Part shown: positions 37,674-45,189 of the stretch, one piece after another
Numbering within the stretch: the stretch's first letter is position 1
Layout: each line of letters starts with the position of its first letter
Origin: Clostridiales bacterium
GTDB taxonomy: Bacteria; Bacillota; Clostridia; Peptostreptococcales; Anaerovoracaceae
Length of the DNA: 64,000 nucleotides
NCBI GenBank assembly: GCA_015058205.1
Contig: SVCS01000001.1
Coordinates: 3,577-67,576 of the forward strand
Direction: 5' to 3'
Program-made: the position numbers and the translations under genes
The notes under the pieces: generated by a model
What the model saw: the letters and a program-made list of their open reading frames with translations, nothing else
The model's database searches: none
Told to the model about the DNA's origin: nothing

Positions 37674-38264
37674 ATGGGCGGACTGTTTAAGATCATTACA
37701 TCATTGCTCATAGCGCTCGGCATCTCAGGGGGCGCGGCATCCATGTCTGAAGTTACGCCGCAGGAAGCGACAGATGCTTTCCTAAAGGACTTATCCGGAG
37801 GCAATCAGCAGACGGCCATGGAATATATGGACAACAGGTATGTCAACTTCCTGGAGAACGTGAAAGGCACGGACGAGGAAATGGATCGACTTGAAGATGC
37901 TCTCTTCAAGAACTTTTCCTATGAGATCGAAGAGACTGCCACGAAGAATGATGTTGCCGTTGCAAAAGTCCTCATAAAGAACTGTGACTTCAGCGGTATT
38001 ATGGACAGCTACGAAAAAGAGTCCTACACATACGTCACAGAGAATCTCTACAGTGATGATGTCATCGACAAAGAAAAGCTGAATAAGAAGTGTCTCGATA
38101 TTTACCTCGATCAGATAGAAAAAACAGCAAAAGCAGAACCATCCTTTGAATCGGAAGTGTTCATTCCGATGCATGAAGACGGATACGGCGGCTGGAGGAT
38201 CATCTTAAGCGATGAAATCATGAAGACGATTCTGGGAGAACTGGAGATTCCGACCAATGAATGA
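37674..38264 (+). CDS. Putative exported protein of unknown function
   Basis: 196 residues. A hydrophobic N-terminus (LFKIITSLLIALGISGGAASM) looks like a signal peptide or anchor; there is no lipobox Cys. The rest is a soluble, acidic alpha/beta domain resembling DUF4878/DUF5105-type NTF2-like extracellular domains, by general pattern only. It overlaps the next gene by eight bases, which suggests the two are made together. Confidence 0.6.
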   Translation: MGGLFKIITSLLIALGISGGAASMSEVTPQEATDAFLKDLSGGNQQTAMEYMDNRYVNFLENVKGTDEEMDRLEDALFKNFSYEIEETATKNDVAVAKVLIKNCDFSGIMDSYEKESYTYVTENLYSDDVIDKEKLNKKCLDIYLDQIEKTAKAEPSFESEVFIPMHEDGYGGWRIILSDEIMKTILGELEIPTNE

Positions 38265-38982
38265 GCAGTACCATTACTCTGATTTACAAGTGAATGGTCC
38301 GAGATGGAGCCGGACGACGCTTCTTTTGATCGCAGTCGGAACCATACTGTCGATTATGCTTTTACTCGTTGCCCTATGGCTTGGCGTCGGACGTCTGCAG
38401 TCTGAATCGCAGGAGGCGGCGGCAGCCATTGCCAATGAGAAAAACGCATCGGCGCAGGAGATCGATCTGGCGAACAGCCTGCGGGAGAAAACCGTGGACT
38501 ACGTGTTAGAGCAGGAAGAGATTCCCGCCTATTCCTACGCCCAGGTCCAGGCCATGGACATGAGCGTCCCAAGCGGCGTTTCCGTTGAAGATCTCAAGCT
38601 GGTGACAAAGTATAAACTCGTCGGAACAGAGGAAACGCTCTATCAGCTTGAACAGGATTACAATCTGAACTGTCTGTTCCTGCTTGCAATCGCATCTCAT
38701 GAAAGCGCATACGGAACAGCCCAGTTCCGTCCGAACAATGTGTGCGGCTACGGCGGCAAAGGGTTCTCTTCTGTCAATGAGTGCCTGGAAACAGTAGGGC
38801 GTGCATTGGCGAACAGTTACCTCAGCCCGAGCGGCTCCTATTACAAAGGCAACACGATCGCGGCGGTGAACAGGACGTATGCAGCAGATGGCTCCTGGAA
38901 CGTCAAAGTCGCGAAGAAGGTCGCTCACTTCTATCAGGTCATCAGCGAGAATCACAATGCGCAGCTTGAAAAGCTGAAATAA
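38257..38982 (+). CDS. Membrane-anchored glucosaminidase-domain protein
   Basis: 241 residues: a short cytoplasmic tail, one membrane segment (LLLIAVGTILSIMLLLVALW, about 22-41), a coiled stretch, then a glucosaminidase-like domain with AIASHESAYGTAQFRPNNVCGYGG near 146-169. The Glu in SHESAYG is the likely catalytic acid. It probably cuts the glycan strand of peptidoglycan at the outer membrane face. The upstream gene overlaps it and may be a partner. Confidence 0.75.
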   Translation: MNEQYHYSDLQVNGPRWSRTTLLLIAVGTILSIMLLLVALWLGVGRLQSESQEAAAAIANEKNASAQEIDLANSLREKTVDYVLEQEEIPAYSYAQVQAMDMSVPSGVSVEDLKLVTKYKLVGTEETLYQLEQDYNLNCLFLLAIASHESAYGTAQFRPNNVCGYGGKGFSSVNECLETVGRALANSYLSPSGSYYKGNTIAAVNRTYAADGSWNVKVAKKVAHFYQVISENHNAQLEKLK

Positions 38983-39009
38983 TAAGACCTGCTACTCTGA
39001 AATAAACTC

Positions 39010-39037
39010 TTGATTTCATCGGAGTTTGATGTATAAT
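39010..39037 (+). promoter_or_regulatory. Promoter of rpsF-ssb-rpsR
   Basis: TTGATT (39010-39015), 16 bases, TATAAT (39032-39037). It lies 80 bases before rpsF. Confidence 0.75.
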
Positions 39038-39043
39038 ATACGA

Positions 39044-39090
39044 GCGCGTAATTTCACGCGCGTTTCCTTGCAATGCCCGGGAGGCATTGC
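39044..39090 (+). promoter_or_regulatory. Structured rpsF leader, candidate S6:S18 autoregulatory RNA
   Basis: Two hairpins in the 5' leader: GCGCGT/ACGCGC (39044-39061) and an eight-base-pair stem GCAATGCC/GGCATTGC (39070-39090) with a CGGGA loop. Bacterial rpsF leaders are known to bind the S6:S18 complex through a CCG-containing element; the CCCGG at the stem-loop junction fits loosely. Neither hairpin is followed by a T-run. Confidence 0.4.
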
Positions 39091-39116
39091 CACTAAGTCC
39101 ACAAGGAGGTGAAAAA

Positions 39117-39404
39117 ATGACTAATTATGAGGTATTATTCATCATCGATCCTGCACTGGAAGACGAGAAGAAAGAAGCCACAATCGAAGCAGTTAAGGAA
39201 ATCATAGCTGCAGAAGGCGAAGTCGGAAATGTAGACGTATGGGGAATGAGAAAGCTCGCATATCCTATCCAGAAGAAGTCTGAAGGATATTATGTTGTCA
39301 TTGAATTCAAGGCTGAGCCAACACTGCCGAAGGAACTCGACAGAAGACTCAAGATTTCAGACAACGTAATGAGACACCTTATTGACAATAAGGATCAGAA
39401 ATAA
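39117..39404 (+). CDS. rpsF: 30S ribosomal protein S6
   Basis: 95 residues starting MTNYEVLFIIDPALED, with VWGMRKLAYPIQKKSEGYYVV near 41-61 as in S6. The start at ATG 39117 has an AGGAGGTG box seven bases upstream; an in-frame GTG or TTG farther up is not needed. S6 binds 16S rRNA with S18, encoded two genes down. Confidence 0.97.
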   Translation: MTNYEVLFIIDPALEDEKKEATIEAVKEIIAAEGEVGNVDVWGMRKLAYPIQKKSEGYYVVIEFKAEPTLPKELDRRLKISDNVMRHLIDNKDQK

Positions 39405-39417
39405 GAGGGGGAGTATT

Positions 39418-39888
39418 ATGAACAGTGTTTGTTTGATTGGGAATCTGACAAGAGATCCGGAACTGAGATATTCCACAGGCGCCAACCAGACAGCGATCTG
39501 CAGATTTACACTTGCAGTAAATGATGGTTACGGCGAAAAACAGAGGACAAATTTCATTCCGATCGTAGTATTCGGCAAGCAGGCTGAAAACTGCGACAGA
39601 TATCTGGCGAAAGGCCGCAAGGCAGCTGTTGCTGGAAGAATCCAGACAGGCAGCTACGAGAAAGACGGCAGAACTGTTTACACGACGGAAGTCATTGCAA
39701 ACAATGTCGAATTCCTCAGCAGCGGTCAGCAAGGTCAGGGGCAGAGCCAGGGAGGCTATGGCCAGCAGACCGGATTTGGTCAGCAGGGCGGCTTCAGCCA
39801 GCAGGCACCGGCTCAGGATGCGCCACAGCCGGACATTGACGTACCGGGCGGATTCACATCCCTGCAGGATGATGACATCCCGTTCTAA
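39418..39888 (+). CDS. ssb: Single-stranded DNA-binding protein SSB
   Basis: 156 residues. OB fold from MNSVCLIGNLTRDPELRYS to about residue 105, a flexible Gly/Gln-rich linker, and the acidic tip DDDIPF that recruits replication and repair partners. The start at 39418 has a GGGGG-type box and follows rpsF by 13 bases. It is the usual middle gene of rpsF-ssb-rpsR. Confidence 0.97.
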   Translation: MNSVCLIGNLTRDPELRYSTGANQTAICRFTLAVNDGYGEKQRTNFIPIVVFGKQAENCDRYLAKGRKAAVAGRIQTGSYEKDGRTVYTTEVIANNVEFLSSGQQGQGQSQGGYGQQTGFGQQGGFSQQAPAQDAPQPDIDVPGGFTSLQDDDIPF

Positions 39889-39918
39889 AAGAACAATCCT
39901 GAAAGAAAGGAGAAAATC

Positions 39919-40158
39919 ATGGCATTTGATAACAAAAGACGCGGCGGCATGAGAAGAAAGAAAGTATGCCAGTTCTGCGCTGATAAGAACAAGAGCATAG
40001 ATTACAAAGACGTTGATACTCTGAAGAAGTATGTTACCGAGAGAGGTAAGATCCTTCCTAGAAGAATCACAGGTACTTGTTCCATTCATCAGAGAGAAGT
40101 CACAAAGGCCATCAAGAAGGCAAGAGTTGTTGCCCTGATGCCTTACATCGCTGAGTAA
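39919..40158 (+). CDS. rpsR: 30S ribosomal protein S18
   Basis: 79 residues. The basic N-terminus [18 protein letters not shown] holds a CxxC pair of the zinc-type S18. [24 protein letters not shown] near 47-70 is the core. A GAAAGGAG box precedes the ATG. It is the last gene before the 40184 terminator. Confidence 0.97.
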   Translation: MAFDNKRRGGMRRKKVCQFCADKNKSIDYKDVDTLKKYVTERGKILPRRITGTCSIHQREVTKAIKKARVVALMPYIAE

Positions 40159-40183
40159 TCTCAGGTAAGAACACCAGTAACGA

Positions 40184-40206
40184 GGAGCGGGAAACCGCTC
40201 CTTTTT
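40184..40206 (+). terminator. Terminator after rpsR
   Basis: Stem GGAGCGG/CCGCTCC with a GAAA loop, followed by five T. Confidence 0.92.
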
Positions 40207-40213
40207 CATGCTT

Positions 40214-40242
40214 TTGCAATGTGTTGATGCTTTTGCTATAAT
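40214..40242 (+). promoter_or_regulatory. Promoter of the gdpP-rplI-dnaB unit
   Basis: TTGCAA (40214-40219), 17 bases, TATAAT (40237-40242) with an extended -10 TGC. It is 50 bases before gdpP. Confidence 0.75.
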
Positions 40243-40291
40243 ATACGTTACGATAATATGCCTTATTGTGCGCATTTTTTAGGAGAAGTAA

Positions 40292-42082
40292 ATGTACGTA
40301 GGACGAATCGAGAGACTGTTGGCCTACTATTCACCACTGCCCATGTGCATCGTGAACGCCCAGGGCAAGGTGACGAGAGCCAGCAGGAAGATTGCAGAAG
40401 TATTCAAATATGACGGGATCATCGACTACGATGTGTTCGCACTTACAGGGATTAAGATGCCCGAATTTGTGAAGGCAGCAGAAGAAGATGAACCTCTTTA
40501 CATCCAGAGAAATGAAAAGACATTCCGCATCGGTTGCGGTTTTCTGGGCGGCGGTACGGAAGAAGACGGAGAGGAAGGCCACTCGAATTCTTCTGTCATT
40601 CTCCACTTCACGGATGTGACGGAATACGAAGAGCTTAAGAAACGTTACAACGATGAAAAAGTCTACATGATGCTCGTCAATGTCGACAACTTCGATGAGC
40701 TTACATCCAGTGCAGATGAAATAGAGAGTACGATTACAGCAAACATCGATAAGCTTTTGAGAAACTGGGCTGCTGAGATGAACGCTATGATCGTCAGATA
40801 CAAAGACAATCTGTACGAGCTGGTGATTACGAATAAAAATTATGAGGCCCTTGTGGAAGACAAGTTCGCCATTCTGGATAAAGCCAGAAACATTGAGACG
40901 AACGCAGATTTTCCGGTTACGCTGAGCATCGGCTTGGGCATTGGCGGAAGCAGCCTTGTTGAACTGGATGACTTCGCGCAGGAAGCGCTGGACATGGCGC
41001 TGGGACGAGGCGGCGACCAGGCGGTCGTAAAGGATGGCAGCAGTTTTGAATACTACGGCGGAAGCACCCAAAGCGTTGAGAAGAGCAATAAGGGAAAATC
41101 CAGAATCATCGGACACGCCCTGGCAACACTGATGGAACAATCCTCGAGAATTTTCGTCATGGGACACAAGAATCCGGATATGGACAGCTTTGCGGCAGCA
41201 ATTGGTATTTCAAGACTTGCAAAGACCGTCGGTAAGGATGCGTATATTATCCTTGGGGAATACAATGAGACCATGATCGACATGGTTGCAGATGCGAAGA
41301 AAACCGGCGACTATGAGTTCGTAACCGGCGAGCGTGCTCTCGGTCTGGTAGAAGAGAACTCACTGGTCGTTGTTGTGGATACACACAGACGGATGCTGGT
41401 CGAGTCCATTGAACTGGTCGACCAGGTGGAGCGCCTTGCAATCATCGACCACCACAGGAAGGCAGAGGATGTTTTGACGAACCCGACACTTTCCTATCTG
41501 GAGTCCTATGCTTCATCAGCTTCTGAACTGGTGACGGAAATTCTCCAGTACAGATTAGATAAGAAAGTTCTTTCAAGGTATGAAGCGGATGTACTCATGG
41601 CAGGCATCATGCTCGATACGAACAGATTCGCCGTTAAAGCCGGCGTCAGGACCTTCGAAGCGGCGTCATGGCTGAGAAGAGCGGGCGCGGATCTCTCAAG
41701 AGTCAGACGTTACTTCCAGGAATCACCGGACAGCTTTATCAACAGAGCGAACGGTATTGTGAACGCAAGAATTCTGGAAGATGGAATCGCTATGTCCATC
41801 TGCGAAGGACATTCCATCAACACACAGATCATCAACTCCCAGGTTGCAGATGAACTGCTCACCATTAAGGGCACAACAGCAAGCTTCGTTGCAGGCAGGA
41901 ACGAAGAAGGGCAGACTGTGGTCAGCGCCAGATCTCTTGGCAACATGAATGTGCAGACCATTATGGAACATTTCGGAGGCGGCGGGCACATGAACACCGC
42001 GGGAACGAAGACAGATCTTTCGCCGGAGGAAATCCTGGCGGAAATAGAAGAATACATCAAAACCACAGAATCAACACAATAG
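40292..42082 (+). CDS. gdpP: c-di-AMP phosphodiesterase GdpP-like (no membrane anchor)
   Basis: DHH/DHHA1 phosphodiesterase that breaks down c-di-AMP. It has 596 residues: a PAS-like segment (about 8-75), a degenerate GGDEF domain (about 110-250) and the DHH domain with MGHKNPDMDSFAAAIG near 289, VDTHRR near 362 and IDHHRK near 382. DHHA1 ends with FGGGGHMNTAG near 562. The usual family has two N-terminal membrane helices before the PAS; here the protein starts at the PAS and no hydrophobic helix is seen. The 50-base promoter leader leaves no space for a missing N-terminus. It starts a unit with rplI and dnaB, as in Bacillus. Confidence 0.9.
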   Translation: MYVGRIERLLAYYSPLPMCIVNAQGKVTRASRKIAEVFKYDGIIDYDVFALTGIKMPEFVKAAEEDEPLYIQRNEKTFRIGCGFLGGGTEEDGEEGHSNSSVILHFTDVTEYEELKKRYNDEKVYMMLVNVDNFDELTSSADEIESTITANIDKLLRNWAAEMNAMIVRYKDNLYELVITNKNYEALVEDKFAILDKARNIETNADFPVTLSIGLGIGGSSLVELDDFAQEALDMALGRGGDQAVVKDGSSFEYYGGSTQSVEKSNKGKSRIIGHALATLMEQSSRIFVMGHKNPDMDSFAAAIGISRLAKTVGKDAYIILGEYNETMIDMVADAKKTGDYEFVTGERALGLVEENSLVVVVDTHRRMLVESIELVDQVERLAIIDHHRKAEDVLTNPTLSYLESYASSASELVTEILQYRLDKKVLSRYEADVLMAGIMLDTNRFAVKAGVRTFEAASWLRRAGADLSRVRRYFQESPDSFINRANGIVNARILEDGIAMSICEGHSINTQIINSQVADELLTIKGTTASFVAGRNEEGQTVVSARSLGNMNVQTIMEHFGGGGHMNTAGTKTDLSPEEILAEIEEYIKTTESTQ

Positions 42083-42121
42083 AAGACTATAATAATATGA
42101 TGACCAGGCAGGAGGTTACAA

Positions 42122-42565
42122 ATGGTTGTTATCCTTTTAAAAGATGTTAAAGGAACAGGAAAAGCGGGCGATGTTGTGAAAGTCAGCGACGGCTACGCAC
42201 GCAACATGCTCATCCCGAAGGGACTGGCCAAAGAAGCGACACAGGGCAATGTGAGAAATCTCGAAAAACAGAAAGCGATTGCGGAAGAGAAAAGAGCCAT
42301 AGAAAAAGCAGCTGCACAGAAGAAGGCAGAAGAGCTCGAGAAGATCACACTGATCGTTAAGTCCAAAGGCGGCGAAAACGGCAAACTCTTCGGATCAGTT
42401 ACTTCCATGGATATTGCGAAAGCCCTGCAGGAACAGGAAGGAATCACGATCGACAAGAAAAAGATTGAGATACCGGGGCCGATCAAGCAGGCAGGAAAGA
42501 GCCATGCTGTGATCAAGTTGTATCAGGACGTTTCAGCAAAGATCACTGTTGAGGTGACAGTTTAA
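42122..42565 (+). CDS. rplI: 50S ribosomal protein L9
   Basis: 147 residues. The N-terminal domain starts [21 protein letters not shown] and has [16 protein letters not shown] near 21-36, then the long helix and a C-terminal domain with [11 protein letters not shown]. An AGGAGG box precedes the ATG. It lies between gdpP and dnaB, the conserved Firmicute order. Confidence 0.98.
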   Translation: MVVILLKDVKGTGKAGDVVKVSDGYARNMLIPKGLAKEATQGNVRNLEKQKAIAEEKRAIEKAAAQKKAEELEKITLIVKSKGGENGKLFGSVTSMDIAKALQEQEGITIDKKKIEIPGPIKQAGKSHAVIKLYQDVSAKITVEVTV

Positions 42566-42586
42566 TTAATATAGAGGTAAGGAATT

Positions 42587-43927
42587 ATGGAAGAGAGAAT
42601 ACCTCCCCACAATCCTGACGCGGAGCGATCCGTATTAGGCGCGGCACTCTTATCTGAGGACGCGCTCTTTGACGTTGTAGAAGTCGTAAAACCTGAGGAT
42701 TTTTATGATCCGAACCACAAAGAGATTTTCAGCGTCATCTATGAACTGAATAAAAAGAACGCGCCGGTCGATGCGCTGACAGTATCAGAGGAACTGGACA
42801 AACGCGGCAGCCTCGAAATGGTCGGCGGAAGAGCATATGTGGCCGGACTGTCATCATCGACGCCAACGACAGCAAATGCTGGAGAATACGCCAAGATCGT
42901 TGCAGAGAAAGCATCCATCAGGCGGTTGATTGCAAAAGCAGACGACATTGTTGTCAAAGGTTACGACAAGAGCATGGATGCCGGTCAGCTGTTGGATTAT
43001 GCCGAGAATGGAATCTTCGAAATCTCGCAGGAACGGCAGAAGGGCGCGTTTGTACCGCTTAAGGATGTGCTCATCAGCAACATCGATGCAATCGACAAAG
43101 CGTCAAAGCTGAAAGATGGACTGACTGGCGTGACAACGGGATTCAGAGATCTGGATGCGAAGACATCAGGTCTGCAGAAGTCAGAGTTGATCATTCTGGC
43201 AGCAAGACCTGCCATGGGTAAGACTGCATTCGCGCTTTCTCTTGCGTTGAATGCAGCAGTGAAAGGCGGCGCATCCGTCATGGTCTTCAGCATGGAAATG
43301 TCAAAGGAAGCTCTGGGACAGAGACTGTTGGCAATGGAGTCAAAAGTTGAGATGCAGAAGCTCAAGACAGGAAGACTGGAACGGCGCGACTGGGATGATG
43401 TGAACATCGCGTTGGAAGTGCTGTCCGGAGCGAACATCTTTATCGATGATACCGCCGGCATCAGCATCATGGAAATGAAGAGCAAGTGCAGAAGACTCAA
43501 GGCAGAGAAAAAACTGGATCTCGTCGTGATCGACTATCTCCAGCTCATGAATCCGGAAGGAAGATCCCTTGAATCACGTACGCAGGAAATTTCCGTCATC
43601 TCGCGTAATCTGAAACTGCTGGCGAGAGAGCTGGACTGTCCTGTCTTGGTACTTTCACAGCTTTCCAGAAATCCAGAGCAGAGAACAGACCACAGACCGA
43701 TGCTTTCAGACCTGAGAGATTCCGGATCCATTGAACAGGATGCAGATATTGTTCTCTTCCTTTACAGAGACGAGTATTACAACGAAGACACTGACGCCCC
43801 TGGCGAATGTGAAGTCATCATCGCCAAGCAGAGAAGCGGTCCGACAGGTACCGTTAAGGTCGCATGGCTCGATAAGATCACTAAGTTTGTAGACAGCGCT
43901 GGAAGCGGAAACTTCAGCGGATTCTAA
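42587..43927 (+). CDS. dnaB: Replicative DNA helicase DnaB (DnaC in Bacillus naming)
   Basis: Hexameric fork helicase. It has 446 residues: an N-terminal helical collar domain (DAERSVLGAAL near 10-20) and a RecA-like domain with AARPAMGKTAFALSLAL near 204 (Walker A), VIDYLQLMN near 308 and AKQRSGPTG near 413 (arginine-finger region). It needs a loader, and the next gene encodes the only loader-like sequence here. Confidence 0.98.
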   Translation: MEERIPPHNPDAERSVLGAALLSEDALFDVVEVVKPEDFYDPNHKEIFSVIYELNKKNAPVDALTVSEELDKRGSLEMVGGRAYVAGLSSSTPTTANAGEYAKIVAEKASIRRLIAKADDIVVKGYDKSMDAGQLLDYAENGIFEISQERQKGAFVPLKDVLISNIDAIDKASKLKDGLTGVTTGFRDLDAKTSGLQKSELIILAARPAMGKTAFALSLALNAAVKGGASVMVFSMEMSKEALGQRLLAMESKVEMQKLKTGRLERRDWDDVNIALEVLSGANIFIDDTAGISIMEMKSKCRRLKAEKKLDLVVIDYLQLMNPEGRSLESRTQEISVISRNLKLLARELDCPVLVLSQLSRNPEQRTDHRPMLSDLRDSGSIEQDADIVLFLYRDEYYNEDTDAPGECEVIIAKQRSGPTGTVKVAWLDKITKFVDSAGSGNFSGF

Positions 43928-43929
43928 AG

Positions 43930-45189
43930 ATGAGTTTTTACAGAGACAAGACAAAAGATTATTTTCTCCTTGATACCAAGGTAGAGAATATGTTCATAAA
44001 TGAATACATGGTGTCCGCTCCGGGAGAATACGTCAAAGTGTATCTCTTCGCACTCATGTATGCAGAGCTGGAAGTGGACTTCAGCAATGAAGACATCGCG
44101 AAACAGCTGTCCATGGATATCGAAGATGTCCTTAAGGCGTGGACCTACTGGGAGAAGATGGGCATCATTAAGAAAGTAAGAAAATCCGCGGACAATCCGC
44201 TGGATTATGATGTTGTATTTGTTCTGCTGAAAGACATGCTCTATGGAAGTCATGAAGAGACGCGCATCGTCTCCTCCGATCATGGAATCAACGCGCAGAT
44301 GGCGAATCAGGAATACAGAGCCATGTTTGACCGGATCGAGAAATCTTTTGGACGCGTCATAAGCGGAACAGAAATGAGCGAAGTACTCTCCTGGATCAAC
44401 GATTTCGAAATCGAACCGGAATTTGTTGCCTTTGCAGTAGAGTACTGCGCCAGGAAAAAGAAAAAGACAGTCAAATACGTTGAGGCCGTGATCAGAAACT
44501 GGATCAGCGAGGGGCACAGAACTGTCGAGGACATCCAGCAGCACATCGGTCATATGGAGGAGCGTTCCGCAGATTACAGAAGAATATTCAGAGCACTCGG
44601 ATGGAGCAGAAACTGGACCGAAGAAGAAAAACGCATTATGGATGCGTGGTTCGACAAAATGGGATTCAGCATTGATGCAATCCTGGATGCATGCAGCAAA
44701 ACGACCGGAATATCGAATCCGAACATCAACTACATAAACAAGGTACTCACAAGCTGGTTTGAAGAAGGCGGAAAGAAAGCTGCTGCCGGCGAAGTGAGTG
44801 GTGCTGACATCAACCGATACTATGAACTTCTTAGAGCAAAGGAAGAACGGGAAGCAGCTCAGCGCCGTGAGGAAGTATACAGCAGACTGCCTCAGATTAA
44901 GGAAATAGATGAAGAAGAAAGCAGACTCGGGGCCAGCCTTTCCAGAATACTGGTGTCCGACCGCGTAGATAAAAAAGAAGCAATCGAACAAATCAGAGAA
45001 CAGATAGACGAAATGAGCGCACAGAGGGCGTTCCTGATGACGGACAACGGATTTGAACTGGACTATATGGACATCAAATACGAATGCCCGGACTGCAAAG
45101 ATACAGGAAAGCTTGAAACAGGAGAAAGGTGCCCATGCCACAGGGAAATCACCCAGCAGAAAATAGAAGCACTGCAGAAAACAGAATAG
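43930..45189 (+). CDS. DnaD-family protein ending in a DnaI/DnaC-type zinc domain
   Basis: 419 residues. DnaD N-terminal winged helix (about 20-115), two DnaB_2/DDBH2-type repeats (about 138-210 and 215-285), then from residue 316 (YSRLPQIKEIDEEESRLGAS) a helical part and a zinc ribbon YECPDCKDTG...CPCHRE (384-405). From memory of the family, that tail matches the N-terminal helicase-binding domain of DnaI/DnaC loaders. The AAA+ ATPase that should follow is absent: the frame stops 14 residues after the ribbon. It starts two bases after dnaB. Probable role: helicase recruitment at the origin. The unusual joining is described in the findings. Confidence 0.82.
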   Translation: MSFYRDKTKDYFLLDTKVENMFINEYMVSAPGEYVKVYLFALMYAELEVDFSNEDIAKQLSMDIEDVLKAWTYWEKMGIIKKVRKSADNPLDYDVVFVLLKDMLYGSHEETRIVSSDHGINAQMANQEYRAMFDRIEKSFGRVISGTEMSEVLSWINDFEIEPEFVAFAVEYCARKKKKTVKYVEAVIRNWISEGHRTVEDIQQHIGHMEERSADYRRIFRALGWSRNWTEEEKRIMDAWFDKMGFSIDAILDACSKTTGISNPNINYINKVLTSWFEEGGKKAAAGEVSGADINRYYELLRAKEEREAAQRREEVYSRLPQIKEIDEEESRLGASLSRILVSDRVDKKEAIEQIREQIDEMSAQRAFLMTDNGFELDYMDIKYECPDCKDTGKLETGERCPCHREITQQKIEALQKTE

